Shown: positions 25,606 through 33,586, counted from the stretch's first letter. The stretch is 36,830 bases of DNA from Mycetocola_B reblochoni (GCF_003667525.1 NZ_RCUW01000017.1:1-36830), one strand, 5' to 3'. Numbers and translations: made by a program. The notes: a model not told the origin generated them from the letters alone.

Positions 25606-26581
25606 CGACCGGCCCGCCGACGATCTCGATGGTGACACCGTCGCCGAGGTCGACGGTCCCGCCGAGCCCGAGCGGGATCTCCTCGCCGTTGCGGAGGCGG
25701 AACGGGGCCATGCCGGTCGCCCTCACCCTGGTGCCGTTCGTCGACCAGAGGTCGCGGACGAGCGCCGCGGTTCCGGAGGGGGAAATCCGCAGGTGCGACT
25801 GGCTGATGGAGCTGCGGCCGGCGGCGATGGTCAGTGTCCCCGGCAGCTGCGCCCCTCCCCTGCTAAGGCCCGCGCTCGGCTCGGGCGCCCGGCCGACGAC
25901 GAGGGTGCCCAGGAGCGGGACGAGCCGCTGGCCGCTGTCATCGGTGACGCGGAGGGAGAGCTGGGAGACGCCGGAGCGGCGCCGAGTGATGACCGTGTGG
26001 TCGGAGTCGTCGGCGTCGCCGGAGTCGGCCAGACCACCGGTGTCGGCCGGGTCGGCGGGAGCGCCGGGGCCCGCGGTGCCGCCGGGACCTGTGGTGCCGG
26101 AGGGGCCCGCGGTGCCGGAGGGGCCCGTGGTGCCGGAGGGGCCCGTGGTGCCGGAGGGGGTCGGTCCGGCCACCGGCCGTCCGTCCCGGTAGTAGATGGT
26201 CTCGTCCTCGGCGTCGGCGGCAGCGACGTCCGCCGAGCCTCCCGAGGGCGGCGCGGGCGGACGGGTGAGCGGATACTCCGCCGCCGTGCCCGCGCGGGCG
26301 GGCTCCGCCCTGCCGACGTGGGTGTCCCCCGTCGGCGGCTCCTGCCCGCCGGTCCCGACCCTCACGCCGAGCGCCCCGTCGACGCGGACGGTCGCCTCCG
26401 ACGCCGTGTGCTCCGTCCACCCCGAGCCGGTGCGGACCCGGACGCTCCTCGACGAGCCCGCGGTCACCTGGGCACGGCCGTCACCGCGGTCGCGGATGCT
26501 GACGGCGTCGTCGTCGACCCCGTCGATCGTGATCAGGAGCACGACGGGGGCGCCGAAGTCGACGGTGATGTCGGTGCGCAC
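25595..26581 (-). CDS. FHA domain protein with collagen-like linker (328 aa)
   Basis: First gene of the PFNA-like operon. The N-terminal 80 residues are a beta-rich domain of unknown type. A Pro/Gly/Thr-rich linker contains about ten G-x-y triplets (GTTGPSGTTGPSGTAGPS). The C-terminal FHA domain (about 215-325) has VVGRA, GRSSISQSHLRIS (the phosphothreonine-binding Ser/His pair) and DLWSTNGTRVR. FHA domains read phosphothreonine, so it should bind targets of the adjacent kinase. No signal peptide or span is visible, so it is probably cytoplasmic. GTG at 26581 sits just after GAGGGGGG. Its stop overlaps the kinase start by 11 bp. Confidence 0.9.
   Translation of the reverse strand: MRTDITVDFGAPVVLLITIDGVDDDAVSIRDRGDGRAQVTAGSSRSVRVRTGSGWTEHTASEATVRVDGALGVRVGTGGQEPPTGDTHVGRAEPARAGTAAEYPLTRPPAPPSGGSADVAAADAEDETIYYRDGRPVAGPTPSGTTGPSGTTGPSGTAGPSGTTGPGGTAGPGAPADPADTGGLADSGDADDSDHTVITRRRSGVSQLSLRVTDDSGQRLVPLLGTLVVGRAPEPSAGLSRGGAQLPGTLTIAAGRSSISQSHLRISPSGTAALVRDLWSTNGTRVRATGMAPFRLRNGEEIPLGLGGTVDLGDGVTIEIVGGPVDGA
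26070..26157 (-). repeat. 18-bp repeats coding G-x-y triplets in the FHA protein
   Basis: Near-identical units around GTGCCGGAGGGGCCC repeat about five times in tandem and encode GTTGPS/GTAGPS. This is a low-complexity linker likely to vary in length between strains. Confidence 0.7.
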
Positions 26582-26806
26582 GAACCCCCCTCTACCGGCC
26601 GGGGTCTGCGTCCCCTCCTTCGCTCAACGATAGCGGCTCGACCGGCTCGGGCACACGCCCCGCAGGGCGCCGTCGACGACCGCGCCACGCCGCCGGGCGC
26701 CGACACGGCCGCACACACGTCCCACGCGGGACGCCCTCTGTGATTGGCTGGGGGATGCGGTCACGGTCGACCGCGCTCCGCCCACTCTCCAGCCAGGTGT
26801 CCTCCC
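26582..26806. promoter_or_regulatory. Divergent gap between the PFNA-like operon and the MFS gene
   Basis: TATCGT on the minus strand (26627-26632) is a TANNNT -10 candidate giving a leader of about 40 nt to the FHA gene. No -35 is clear, and nothing convincing was seen for the plus strand. The gap holds no plausible gene. Confidence 0.3.
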
Positions 26807-28108
26807 GTGTCGCAGCAGCCACCCCTCTCCTCCGCTCCCGTCTCGACGGAGCTCCGCCACTGGCGCAACGCGCTCTTCGTCGTGTTCGCGTTCTCCGGCC
26901 TGTCCATGGCGACGTGGGCGTCACGTCTTCCCGCGATCAGGACGACCCTCGACGTGGGGACCGACCAGCTCGGCCTCGTCATCCTCGCCATGTCGGTCGG
27001 CTCCGTCATCGGCATCACCCAGGCGCCCGGCCTGCTCGGCCGCTGGGGGTCGCGCGGGACCATGCGGGTCGTCATGCTGCTGGTCGTGCTCGGCGTCGCG
27101 GGGATCGCGCTCGGGTCCCTGCTCGGCTCGCTCACCGTCGTGGCGGTGGCGCTGTTCGTCTTCGGCTTCGGGAACGGCTGCCTCGACGTGGCGATGAACG
27201 TCGACGGAGCCGCGGCCGAGGGCCGGCTGGGGCGCACGATCATGCCCCTGTTGCACGCCTGCTTCAGCCTCGGCACCCTCTGCGGGGCCGCGCTCGGCTC
27301 GCTCGCGGCGCTCGTCGGGCTCCCCGCGGGCGAGCACCTGCTCATCGTCGCCGTCGTCCTCGCCCTCATCGTCGCGGCCGTGCTGCGCTTCGTCCCCCTC
27401 GAGGGACACGAGCTGCGCCGCCACGCGAACGGCACGGCGACCGCCGGAACCGCGACGGAGCAGAGCACCCTGACCGGCCCGATCCCCCTCGCCGCCGCGA
27501 GCGGAACGGAGCCGGTCGCGCGCCGCAGCCTCGGCGAGCGCCTCGCCGTCTGGCGAGACCCCTCACTGCTGCTCATCGGCGTCATCATGCTCGGCATGGC
27601 GTTCGCCGAGGGCAGCGCGAACGACTGGCTCGCCCTCGCCGTCGTGGACGGCCACGGACAGGCGGAGGCGACGGGCGCCGCCGTGTTCGCCGTGTTCGTG
27701 GGGTCCATGTTCGTCGGGCGCCTGCTCGGCGGTCCCGTCGTCGACCGCATCGGCCGTGTCCCCGCCCTGCGCTGGTCGGCGCTGCTGGCCACTGTGGGGC
27801 TCGGCGTGTTCATCGTCACGGACGTCCCCGCGCTGTTCGTCCTCGGGACCGTCCTCTGGGGTCTCGGCGCCTCGCTCGGGTTCCCCCTGGGCATCTCCGC
27901 CGCCGCGGACGGCCCCGGTGACTCGACGGCGCGTGTCGGCGCGGTGTCGATCATCGGCTACATCGCCTTCCTCGTCGGCCCGCCGGGGATCGGCATCCTC
28001 GGCGAGCATGTCGGGATCCTGACGGCGCTCGTGGTGGTGCTCGTGCTCATCGTGCTGTCCGGCCTGGCGGCGCCCGCCGCACGCGAGCGCCGGGGCGCCT
28101 CCGACTGA
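26807..28108 (+). CDS. MFS transporter, YbjJ-like (433 aa)
   Basis: Major facilitator superfamily protein with about twelve hydrophobic spans in two six-helix halves, separated by a polar loop near residues 195-240. The N-terminal half has FSGLSMATWASRLPAIR and FGFGNGCLDVAMNVDGA, features of the YbjJ-type MFS group. The second half has LLGGPVVDRIGR, a typical MFS loop motif. The substrate cannot be read from sequence. The start is uncertain: GTG at 26807 is chosen because the family begins close to the first span, although its ribosome site is weak; in-frame TTG at 26744 is an alternative. Confidence 0.88.
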   Translation: MSQQPPLSSAPVSTELRHWRNALFVVFAFSGLSMATWASRLPAIRTTLDVGTDQLGLVILAMSVGSVIGITQAPGLLGRWGSRGTMRVVMLLVVLGVAGIALGSLLGSLTVVAVALFVFGFGNGCLDVAMNVDGAAAEGRLGRTIMPLLHACFSLGTLCGAALGSLAALVGLPAGEHLLIVAVVLALIVAAVLRFVPLEGHELRRHANGTATAGTATEQSTLTGPIPLAAASGTEPVARRSLGERLAVWRDPSLLLIGVIMLGMAFAEGSANDWLALAVVDGHGQAEATGAAVFAVFVGSMFVGRLLGGPVVDRIGRVPALRWSALLATVGLGVFIVTDVPALFVLGTVLWGLGASLGFPLGISAAADGPGDSTARVGAVSIIGYIAFLVGPPGIGILGEHVGILTALVVVLVLIVLSGLAAPAARERRGASD

Positions 28109-28131
28109 CGGCCGGGCCGCCGCGTCTGGGC

Positions 28132-28137
28132 TACGGT
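28132..28137 (+). promoter_or_regulatory. -10 element placing the start site on the nucS GTG
   Basis: TACGGT fits TANNNT and ends 6 nt before the GTG at 28144. Transcription would begin at the start codon itself, giving a leaderless mRNA, common in actinobacteria. No ribosome binding site precedes the GTG, which agrees. Confidence 0.5.
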
Positions 28138-28143
28138 TGTCGG

Positions 28144-28839
28144 GTGCGTCTGGTCATTGCGAACTGCTCCATCGATTACGCGGGCCGGCTGTCCGCCCAC
28201 CTGCCGCTCGCCCGCCGGCTGCTCATGGTCAAGAACGACGGCAGCCTGCTGGTGCACTCCGACGGCGGCAGCTACAAGCCGCTCAACTGGATGAGCCCCC
28301 CATGCACCCTCGCCGTCGCCGAGCCGGACGAGCGGCAGCGCGAGGCCGGGGTCGTCGAGCTGTGGAAGGTCACCCACCAGAAGACGGCCGACATGCTGAT
28401 CGTGTCCATCCACGACATCGAGCACGACAGCAGGCACGAGCTGGGCGTCGACCCCGGGCTGCAGAAGGACGGCGTCGAGGCGCACCTGCAGAAGCTCCTC
28501 GCTGAGCAGATCGAGCGCCTGGGCGAGGGCTACTCCCTCGTCCGCCGTGAGTACATGACCGCGATCGGACCGGTCGACATCCTCGCCAGGGACGGCTCGG
28601 GCGCCTCCGTGGCCGTAGAGCTGAAGCGGAGGGGCGACATCGACGGCGTCGAGCAGCTGACCAGGTACCTGGAGCTGATGAACCGCGACCCGCTGCTCGC
28701 CCCGGTGACCGGCGTGTTCGCCGCGCAGGAGATCAAGCCGCAGGCCCGCACCCTCGCCGAGGACAGGGGCATCCGCTGCGTCCTCCTCGACTACGACGAG
28801 ATGCGGGGCATTGACGACGGGCACTCCCGCCTGTTCTGA
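28144..28839 (+). CDS. nucS: Endonuclease NucS/EndoMS (mismatch repair)
   Basis: DNA mismatch-specific endonuclease that takes the place of MutS/MutL in most actinobacteria. It cuts both strands at mismatches. The N-terminal DNA-binding half starts MRLVIANCSIDYAGRLSAHL. The C-terminal RecB-like nuclease half has GPVDILARD (Asp145) and VAVELKRRG (Glu159, Lys161), the active-site set. The last residues SRLF fit the C-terminal clamp-binding tail of the family. The 231-residue length is normal. Start GTG at 28144 is leaderless (see the -10 entry). It is not part of the flanking accessory genes. Confidence 0.96.
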   Translation: MRLVIANCSIDYAGRLSAHLPLARRLLMVKNDGSLLVHSDGGSYKPLNWMSPPCTLAVAEPDERQREAGVVELWKVTHQKTADMLIVSIHDIEHDSRHELGVDPGLQKDGVEAHLQKLLAEQIERLGEGYSLVRREYMTAIGPVDILARDGSGASVAVELKRRGDIDGVEQLTRYLELMNRDPLLAPVTGVFAAQEIKPQARTLAEDRGIRCVLLDYDEMRGIDDGHSRLF

Positions 28840-28846
28840 TCGGCAC

Positions 28847-29365
28847 ATGATCCTGACCTCGCCCTCGGGCGCCCGCCTGGACCTGTCCGTCGCCGGCTAC
28901 GAGTTCCCCCGGACCCGGAGCGACTGGCCCGACACGGTCGGCGCTGCCTGGCGCGATGACGGGGACGGCGCGCGGGAGTCGCTGCGGGAGTGGCGCTCCC
29001 GCCTGGACGCGGTCGTGAAGCCGAGGGACGACGACGCCAACTGGCTGCTCGTCCGCATCGACGCGACGGCCGGAGGCGAACGACGGGAGGCGACTCTTCC
29101 GTGCCTGACGACCACGGAGGCGCGGGAGCTCGCCGCGTTCCTGCTCCGCGCACCGGCCGGCGCCGACTTCGCCCCGATCGAGCCGAACCTCCGGGTCCGG
29201 GTCGTCGACCGCACGCACGGCCGGACGGAGCTCCGGTTCGGCGTCGCGCTCGACGGTGATGTCCGGCCGGGTCGGCTGGACGTCGGCGTCGCGATGCCGA
29301 CGCCGGAGCTTGCCGCCGCGGTCGAGCACTGGAACGCCCAGCTGGCGATGTACCCGCCGCGCTGA
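28847..29365 (+). CDS. WapI-type immunity-like protein (172 aa)
   Basis: Small cytosolic protein beginning MILTSPSGARLDLSVAGYEF. Its pattern ANWLLVRIDA, then PCLTTTEARELAAFLL, IEPNLRVRVVD and a C-terminal WNAQLAMYPPR resembles the WapI immunity family as I recall it. Such proteins bind and neutralise a contact-dependent toxin. ATG at 28847 is 7 nt after the nucS stop, so it may be read through from nucS. No toxin gene is adjacent, so it could be an orphan antitoxin or a protein with a different role. Family assignment is from memory of consensus and only moderately sure. Confidence 0.62.
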   Translation: MILTSPSGARLDLSVAGYEFPRTRSDWPDTVGAAWRDDGDGARESLREWRSRLDAVVKPRDDDANWLLVRIDATAGGERREATLPCLTTTEARELAAFLLRAPAGADFAPIEPNLRVRVVDRTHGRTELRFGVALDGDVRPGRLDVGVAMPTPELAAAVEHWNAQLAMYPPR

Positions 29366-29380
29366 CCGCGGGACGGCGAC

Positions 29381-29415
29381 GGGGCGGGAGGTCGCCCGAT
29401 GCGTCCTCCCGCCCC
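29381..29415. terminator. Bidirectional hairpin terminator
   Basis: GGGGCGGGAGG and CCTCCCGCCCC form a perfect 11-bp stem around a 13-nt loop, midway between the convergent immunity-like gene and lsr2. No T-run follows, as often in high-GC actinobacteria. Confidence 0.75.
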
Positions 29416-29440
29416 GCTCCCGCCGTGTGGCGGGTGGTGG

Positions 29441-29782
29441 CTACTTGCCTGCGCCGGCGTCGTACTCCTCGAGCAGCGCGGCGGGGATGCGGCCGCGCTC
29501 GGACACCGTGTGCCCCTGGGCGCGCAGCCACTCCCTGACACGGGCGAGGTCGCGCTTGGCGGCGCTGGGCCGGGAGGTGCTCTTCGTGCCGGCGCGCGTG
29601 ACGCGGCGGGCCTGGGCGATGTAGGGCTGCAGGGCGGCGCTGAGCTCGTCGACGTGCGCGTCGAGGAGGTCGATCTCGTAGTTGGTTCCGTCGAAGGCGA
29701 ACGCGACGGTGCGTCCCTCGCCCTCGCCGATGCTTTCGCCGTTGATGTCGTCGATCAGGGTGACGATCGTCTTCTGGGCCAT
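29441..29782 (-). CDS. lsr2: Lsr2 nucleoid-associated protein (113 aa)
   Basis: H-NS-like xenogeneic silencer that binds AT-rich DNA in the minor groove and bridges it. The N-terminal oligomerisation part has QKTIVTLIDDINGE and VAFAFDGTNYEIDLLD. A Ser/Arg/Ala linker leads to the C-terminal DNA-binding domain REWLRAQGHTVSERGRIP, with the RGR hook at residues 96-98. Length is typical. ATG at 29782 follows GGGGAA; longer upstream frames do not match the family. The upstream gap is markedly AT-rich, a likely site for self-repression. Confidence 0.96.
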   Translation of the reverse strand: MAQKTIVTLIDDINGESIGEGEGRTVAFAFDGTNYEIDLLDAHVDELSAALQPYIAQARRVTRAGTKSTSRPSAAKRDLARVREWLRAQGHTVSERGRIPAALLEEYDAGAGK

Positions 29783-30084
29783 TGTTCCCCTAAGTCTGGA
29801 ATCGATAATCGGTATTGTCATTCGCGGCCGCTGTTCGGGTTCCTGCCGCTGTGACGCGAGCAATGATGACACACAATTCTTGGATTATTCATGAAAGCGC
29901 TCGAATTGCCTTTCCTGTGGATACCAATTCACCGCTTCGTGTTTGTCCGCTCGCGGTCGTTGTCATGCCGGACGAGGCGGGGCGGCCACCCCGTCCGCGC
30001 CCCTGCACGCGGCGCATCCGCGCCCCGTGTCCACTCCCGCGCCCCGCTCAGGATCACGGCACACGGTCCGCATAGACTGCTCGC
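29783..30084. promoter_or_regulatory. AT-rich divergent region upstream of lsr2
   Basis: The half next to lsr2, about 29783-29945, is the most AT-rich stretch in the left 34 kb, with runs such as ATCGATAATCGGTATTGTCA and ATTCTTGGATTATTCATGAA. It holds the lsr2 promoter; a candidate -35 is ATGACA (minus), but no single -10 stands out. Lsr2 probably binds here. The right part turns GC-rich and carries the -10 of the HAD gene. No plausible gene lies within. Confidence 0.5.
30073..30078 (+). promoter_or_regulatory. -10 element placing the start site on the HAD gene GTG
   Basis: TAGACT ends 6 nt before the GTG at 30085, so transcription would begin at the codon itself and give a leaderless mRNA. 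The arrangement is the same as at nucS. Confidence 0.5.
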
Positions 30085-30819
30085 GTGATCCCAGTCGAAA
30101 CCCTGTCCCCCTGGTCCGTCGTCTTCTTCGATCTCGACGGCACGATCGTCGACTCGGCACCAGGCATCACGAGCCGAATCGCCGCGAGCCTGGTCGAGCT
30201 CGGCCATCCGCGGCCCACCGACGCGCAGTTGCGGAGCTACGTCGGTCCCCCGATTCTCGACGGCTTCCGGAACATCAGCGGATTGAGCGATTCGGAGGCG
30301 GACGAGGCGCTGCGCCATTACCGTTCCCGCGTCGCCGAGGTCGGCCCGGAGCACGACTCCGCGCTCTACCCGGGAGTCGCGGAGATCCTCGGCGAACTGT
30401 CCCTGCGCGGAATTCCGCTCGCGCTTTCCACCAGCAAGCCGGAGTCCCAGGCGGTGCGGATTCTCCGGCATTACGGACTCACGGGTTTCTTCACCGTCAT
30501 CTGCGGCGCCAGCGAGGACGAGGTGCGCTCGAGCAAGGCCGACGTCGTCGCCGAGGCGATCCGCCGGCTCGGCGCACTCGGGATCGCCGCACACCCGGGG
30601 GTCCTCGTCGGCGATCGCGTCATGGACGTCGAGGGGGCCGCGGCGCACGGCCTCTCCTCGATCCTGGTGCGCTGGGGCTACGGCTCGGCGGAGGAGGAGC
30701 GCGGGGCGACCGCCGCGGTCGACACCCCCGTCCAACTCGCGGAGCTGCTCGGCCTCGCCGCACCCGTGCCACGCGGACTCCCCTCGACGGCCGATGCGGC
30801 CGGTGGTGGCGCATCCTGA
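30085..30819 (+). CDS. HAD family hydrolase, phosphoglycolate phosphatase-like (244 aa)
   Basis: Phosphatase of the haloacid dehalogenase superfamily. Motif I is DLDGT with nucleophile Asp16 and Asp18, motif II STSKPE (115-120), motif III Lys151 with GDRVMDV (176-182). A helical cap lies between motifs I and II, as in the Gph/PGP subgroup, which includes phosphoglycolate and pyrophosphate phosphatases; the exact substrate cannot be read. GTG at 30085 is leaderless. The C-terminal 20 residues are Gly/Ala-rich and probably disordered. Confidence 0.9.
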   Translation: MIPVETLSPWSVVFFDLDGTIVDSAPGITSRIAASLVELGHPRPTDAQLRSYVGPPILDGFRNISGLSDSEADEALRHYRSRVAEVGPEHDSALYPGVAEILGELSLRGIPLALSTSKPESQAVRILRHYGLTGFFTVICGASEDEVRSSKADVVAEAIRRLGALGIAAHPGVLVGDRVMDVEGAAAHGLSSILVRWGYGSAEEERGATAAVDTPVQLAELLGLAAPVPRGLPSTADAAGGGAS

Positions 30820-30888
30820 TCGGACGGGGACGACGGGTCTGACGATGAGCGAGCGGCACTCGTCCCTCGGGGCGGAGAGGAGCGGGCG

Positions 30889-32115
30889 ATGACGGGGATC
30901 AGTCGCCGCGGCCTTCTCGCTGCCGCGGGGTGGGGTCTCGCGCTGCCCCCGATCGCGGCGGCGCGGGCCGACCGAGCTGCCGCGGCGGTCGCGGACGGAG
31001 GCTGGGCCCCGCCCGGCTGGCCGGTCTCCGCGGCGGAGGCGAGCGTGCAGATCGTCGAGCTGCAGCGCTGGCTGCTCGCGCGCTACGCCGACTACCCCGC
31101 GTTCCCTCCCATCGACCCCACCGGCGTGGCGGGCGACCGCCACACCATGAACGCCCTCGTGTTCGCGCTGCAGGTGGCGCTCGGGGTCCCGGCGGCGGAG
31201 GCGAGCATCGCGCTCGGACCCGACACTAGGGAGCGAATCGTCGAGCGCGGCCAGATCGGCATGCGCCGCCCGATCAACGCCGAGCTGACGCGGCTCTTCC
31301 AGGGCGCCCTGCTCATGGACGGCGCGCCACTGCCCTTCACCGGCGAGTTCGACGTGCTCACCCGCGCGGCGACGATGGCGTTCCAGGAGCGGGCGGAGCT
31401 GCCGGTCACGGGCGACGGCGACCTCACCACCTGGACGGGCCTGCTCGTGTCGACCGGGGACCTCACCCGGACGACCCGCGCGGTCGACGCCTCCACGGTC
31501 GTCACGGACGCCAGGGCGAGCACCCTCGTCGACGCCGGCTACACGACCGTGGGCCGGTACCTCACCGGGCGGGGCAAGCAGTACGCGCACGGCGAGCTCG
31601 ACACGATCTTCGCTCACGGCCTCAGCACCTTCCCCATCTATCAGGAGTCGAACCGCGCCGCCGACGACTTCGGCAGGGCCGAGGGGGAGCGGCAGGGCGC
31701 GGCCGCGGCCAGGCGCGCGATCGGGCTCGGCTTCCCCCCCGGCACGGTCATCTTCTTCGCCGTCGACTTCGACGTCTCCGTCGAGCAGACGCACCGTCAC
31801 GTGATGCCGTACTTCCGGGGCGTCCGCCGCGCGCTGAGCCGCGCGGAGCGTCGGTTCGAGCCGGGCGTGTACGGTCCGCGCGCCGTGTGCCGCCTCCTCG
31901 GCGACAGCGCTCTGACGACCGCCTCCTTCGTGGGCGGGATGTCCACCGGGTACCTCGGCAACCTCGGCCACCCGCTCCCGCCGGACTGGTGGTACGACCA
32001 GATCGAGGAGACCGCCGTCGGCGAGGGCTCCGGCGCCATCGGGATCGACAGGAACGTGGTGTCCTCTCGTGCACGGCCGATCCGGGCGATCGACATGGTG
32101 CCGACGCCCGGCTGA
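30889..32115 (+). CDS. Tat-exported DUF1906 glycoside hydrolase-like protein (408 aa)
   Basis: Probable cell-wall hydrolase of the DUF1906 (Rv2525c-like) class. SRRGLLAAAGWGLAL at residues 5-19 is a twin-arginine signal. Residues about 50-190 look like a peptidoglycan-binding-type helical module (MNALVFALQVALGV, then FQERAELPVTGDGDLTTWTG). Residues about 200-400 are the TIM-barrel-like hydrolase part, with GYTTVGRYLTGRG, FPIYQESN, VIFFAVDFDV (acidic pair Asp293, Asp295) and GVYGPRAVC. ATG at 30889 follows GGAGAGGAG. A paralogue follows at 32369. Export in a folded state fits a Tat substrate; the bond cut is not known. Confidence 0.88.
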   Translation: MTGISRRGLLAAAGWGLALPPIAAARADRAAAAVADGGWAPPGWPVSAAEASVQIVELQRWLLARYADYPAFPPIDPTGVAGDRHTMNALVFALQVALGVPAAEASIALGPDTRERIVERGQIGMRRPINAELTRLFQGALLMDGAPLPFTGEFDVLTRAATMAFQERAELPVTGDGDLTTWTGLLVSTGDLTRTTRAVDASTVVTDARASTLVDAGYTTVGRYLTGRGKQYAHGELDTIFAHGLSTFPIYQESNRAADDFGRAEGERQGAAAARRAIGLGFPPGTVIFFAVDFDVSVEQTHRHVMPYFRGVRRALSRAERRFEPGVYGPRAVCRLLGDSALTTASFVGGMSTGYLGNLGHPLPPDWWYDQIEETAVGEGSGAIGIDRNVVSSRARPIRAIDMVPTPG

Positions 32116-32174
32116 TCGTCGCCGTCGCGGCGGCCCGGCACGCGCGCGCCGCAGCGCCGCAGCGCCGAGGCACG

Positions 32175-32202
32175 CGAGGCACGCGAGGCACGGTCGTGAC
32201 CC
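32175..32202. repeat. Three 9-bp tandem repeats (GAGGCACGC)
   Basis: GAGGCACGC occurs twice in succession, followed by GAGGCACGG, in the gap between the two paralogous hydrolase genes. Probably a slippage product. Confidence 0.6.
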
Positions 32203-32282
32203 GGGTGCCGCTGTCGACCGCCGGGTTCCGTCCGGAACACGGGAGCGCGACCGCTCTCCCCGGATCCGCTCCACCCGCTCCG

Positions 32283-32307
32283 GTAACGAAACGGTCACGC
32301 GTAACCT
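32283..32307 (+). promoter_or_regulatory. Candidate MtrA box and -10 upstream of the second DUF1906 gene
   Basis: GTAAC (32283-32287) and GTCAC (32294-32298) form a direct repeat with 6 nt between them, and a third GTAAC follows at 32301. This matches the GTNAC-N6-GTNAC form known for the actinobacterial response regulator MtrA, which controls cell-wall hydrolase genes. TAACCT (32302-32307) is a possible -10. Binding is inferred from the motif and the gene type. Confidence 0.45.
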
Positions 32308-32368
32308 TCCCCGGACGACACCATGACCGGCCCCGCCCCCAGCCGGACGAGCGAAGGGCACCCACTCC

Positions 32369-33586
32369 ATGTCTCCCCTCTCACGCAGGACCCTCGTCAG
32401 CGCTGCCGGCCTCGGGCTCCTGGCGCCCTCCTGGTCCGCGACGACTGCACACGCGACACCGCTGCGCACCGGCACCGCGGGATCCGCGGACGGCGCCGAC
32501 GGCGAGCGCTCGCGCATGCAGCGCTGGCTGCTCTCCCGATATGCGCGGTTCGACGCATTCCCTCGCATCGACCCGCGCGGCCGCCGACCGGACGCGGCCA
32601 CGATGAACGGACTCGTCTTCGCCCTCCAGCACGCACTCGGCATCCCCGCCGCGGAGGCGAGCATCGTGCTCGGCCCCACGACCAGGTCCCTCATCGCGGC
32701 GACGGGCCTTCTGAGACCGGGCGACGGGGGCGATGCGGACGACCGGCGCAGCGCGCTGGTGCGGGTGTTCCAGGGCGCCCTTCTCATGGACGGCGCAGAC
32801 CTCCGCTTCACGGGGGTGTTCGACTCGGCGACCGAGTCGGCGGTTCGCCGGGTGCAGGCTCGCGACGAGCTCCCCGTCACGGGCGAGGCCGACCCGGCCA
32901 CCTGGACGGGACTGCTCGTCTCGACGGGTGACCTGTCGCGCACGGCCAGGGCCGTCGACACCTCCACGACCATCACCGCCGCCCGCGCCGCAGCCCTGCG
33001 TGAAGCCGGCTACCGCACGGTCGGCCGCTATCTGACCGGGCGCGGCAAGCGCTACGGCGACGGTGAGCTCGACGTCATCTTCGACGCCGGGCTGACGACG
33101 TTCCCCATCATGCAGGAGTCGAACAGGGCGGTCGGCGACCTCAGCGCCACCACGGGTGAACGCCAGGGGCGCTCCGCGGCGGAGCGCGCCGGGGCCCTCG
33201 GCTTCCCCGAGGACACGGTGATCTTCTTCGCGGTCGACTTCGACATCTCCGACGACGAGTCCAGAGCGGCAGCCGTGCCGTACTTCCGCGGGGTCGGCCG
33301 TGCGCTCGGACAGGCGCCGCGCCGATTCCGGCCCGGCGTCTACGGTCCGCGGGCGCTGTGCACCCTCCTCGCCGATGCGTCCCTCGCGGAGGCATCCTTC
33401 GTGTCGGGGATGTCGACGGGCTACCGGGGCAACCTGGGCCATCGGCTGCCGTCGAACTGGTGGTACGACCAGATCGAGAACACCCACGTCGGCCACGGCG
33501 ACGGCCGCGTCGAGGTGGACCGGAACATCGTGTCCTCCCGTGCACGGCCCGTCTCCCGCGCGGACATGGTGCGCCCGGTCAGCTGA
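32369..33586 (+). CDS. Tat-exported DUF1906 glycoside hydrolase-like protein, paralogue (405 aa)
   Basis: Paralogue of the protein encoded at 30889-32115, alike from end to end. The Tat signal is SRRTLVSAAGLGLLAPSW near residues 5-22. The helical binding module (MNGLVFALQHALGIPAAEAS, then DELPVTGEADPATWTG) and the DUF1906 part (GYRTVGRYLTGRGKRYGDGE, VIFFAVDFDIS) are both intact. ATG at 32369 has a GAAGGG upstream. It has its own promoter region with an MtrA-like repeat that the first copy lacks, so the copies may be expressed under different conditions. Its stop overlaps the convergent DUF6226 gene by 8 bp. Confidence 0.88.
   Translation: MSPLSRRTLVSAAGLGLLAPSWSATTAHATPLRTGTAGSADGADGERSRMQRWLLSRYARFDAFPRIDPRGRRPDAATMNGLVFALQHALGIPAAEASIVLGPTTRSLIAATGLLRPGDGGDADDRRSALVRVFQGALLMDGADLRFTGVFDSATESAVRRVQARDELPVTGEADPATWTGLLVSTGDLSRTARAVDTSTTITAARAAALREAGYRTVGRYLTGRGKRYGDGELDVIFDAGLTTFPIMQESNRAVGDLSATTGERQGRSAAERAGALGFPEDTVIFFAVDFDISDDESRAAAVPYFRGVGRALGQAPRRFRPGVYGPRALCTLLADASLAEASFVSGMSTGYRGNLGHRLPSNWWYDQIENTHVGHGDGRVEVDRNIVSSRARPVSRADMVRPVS

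Noticed and set aside
29815..30088. Small plus-strand open frames upstream of the HAD gene
   Set aside because: No ribosome sites and no recognisable product; the stretch is better read as the lsr2 and HAD promoter region.
29929..32976. A 1015-codon open frame on the minus strand
   Set aside because: It lies opposite the HAD and first DUF1906 genes, which have clear motifs, and has Arg/Gly-rich shadow composition.
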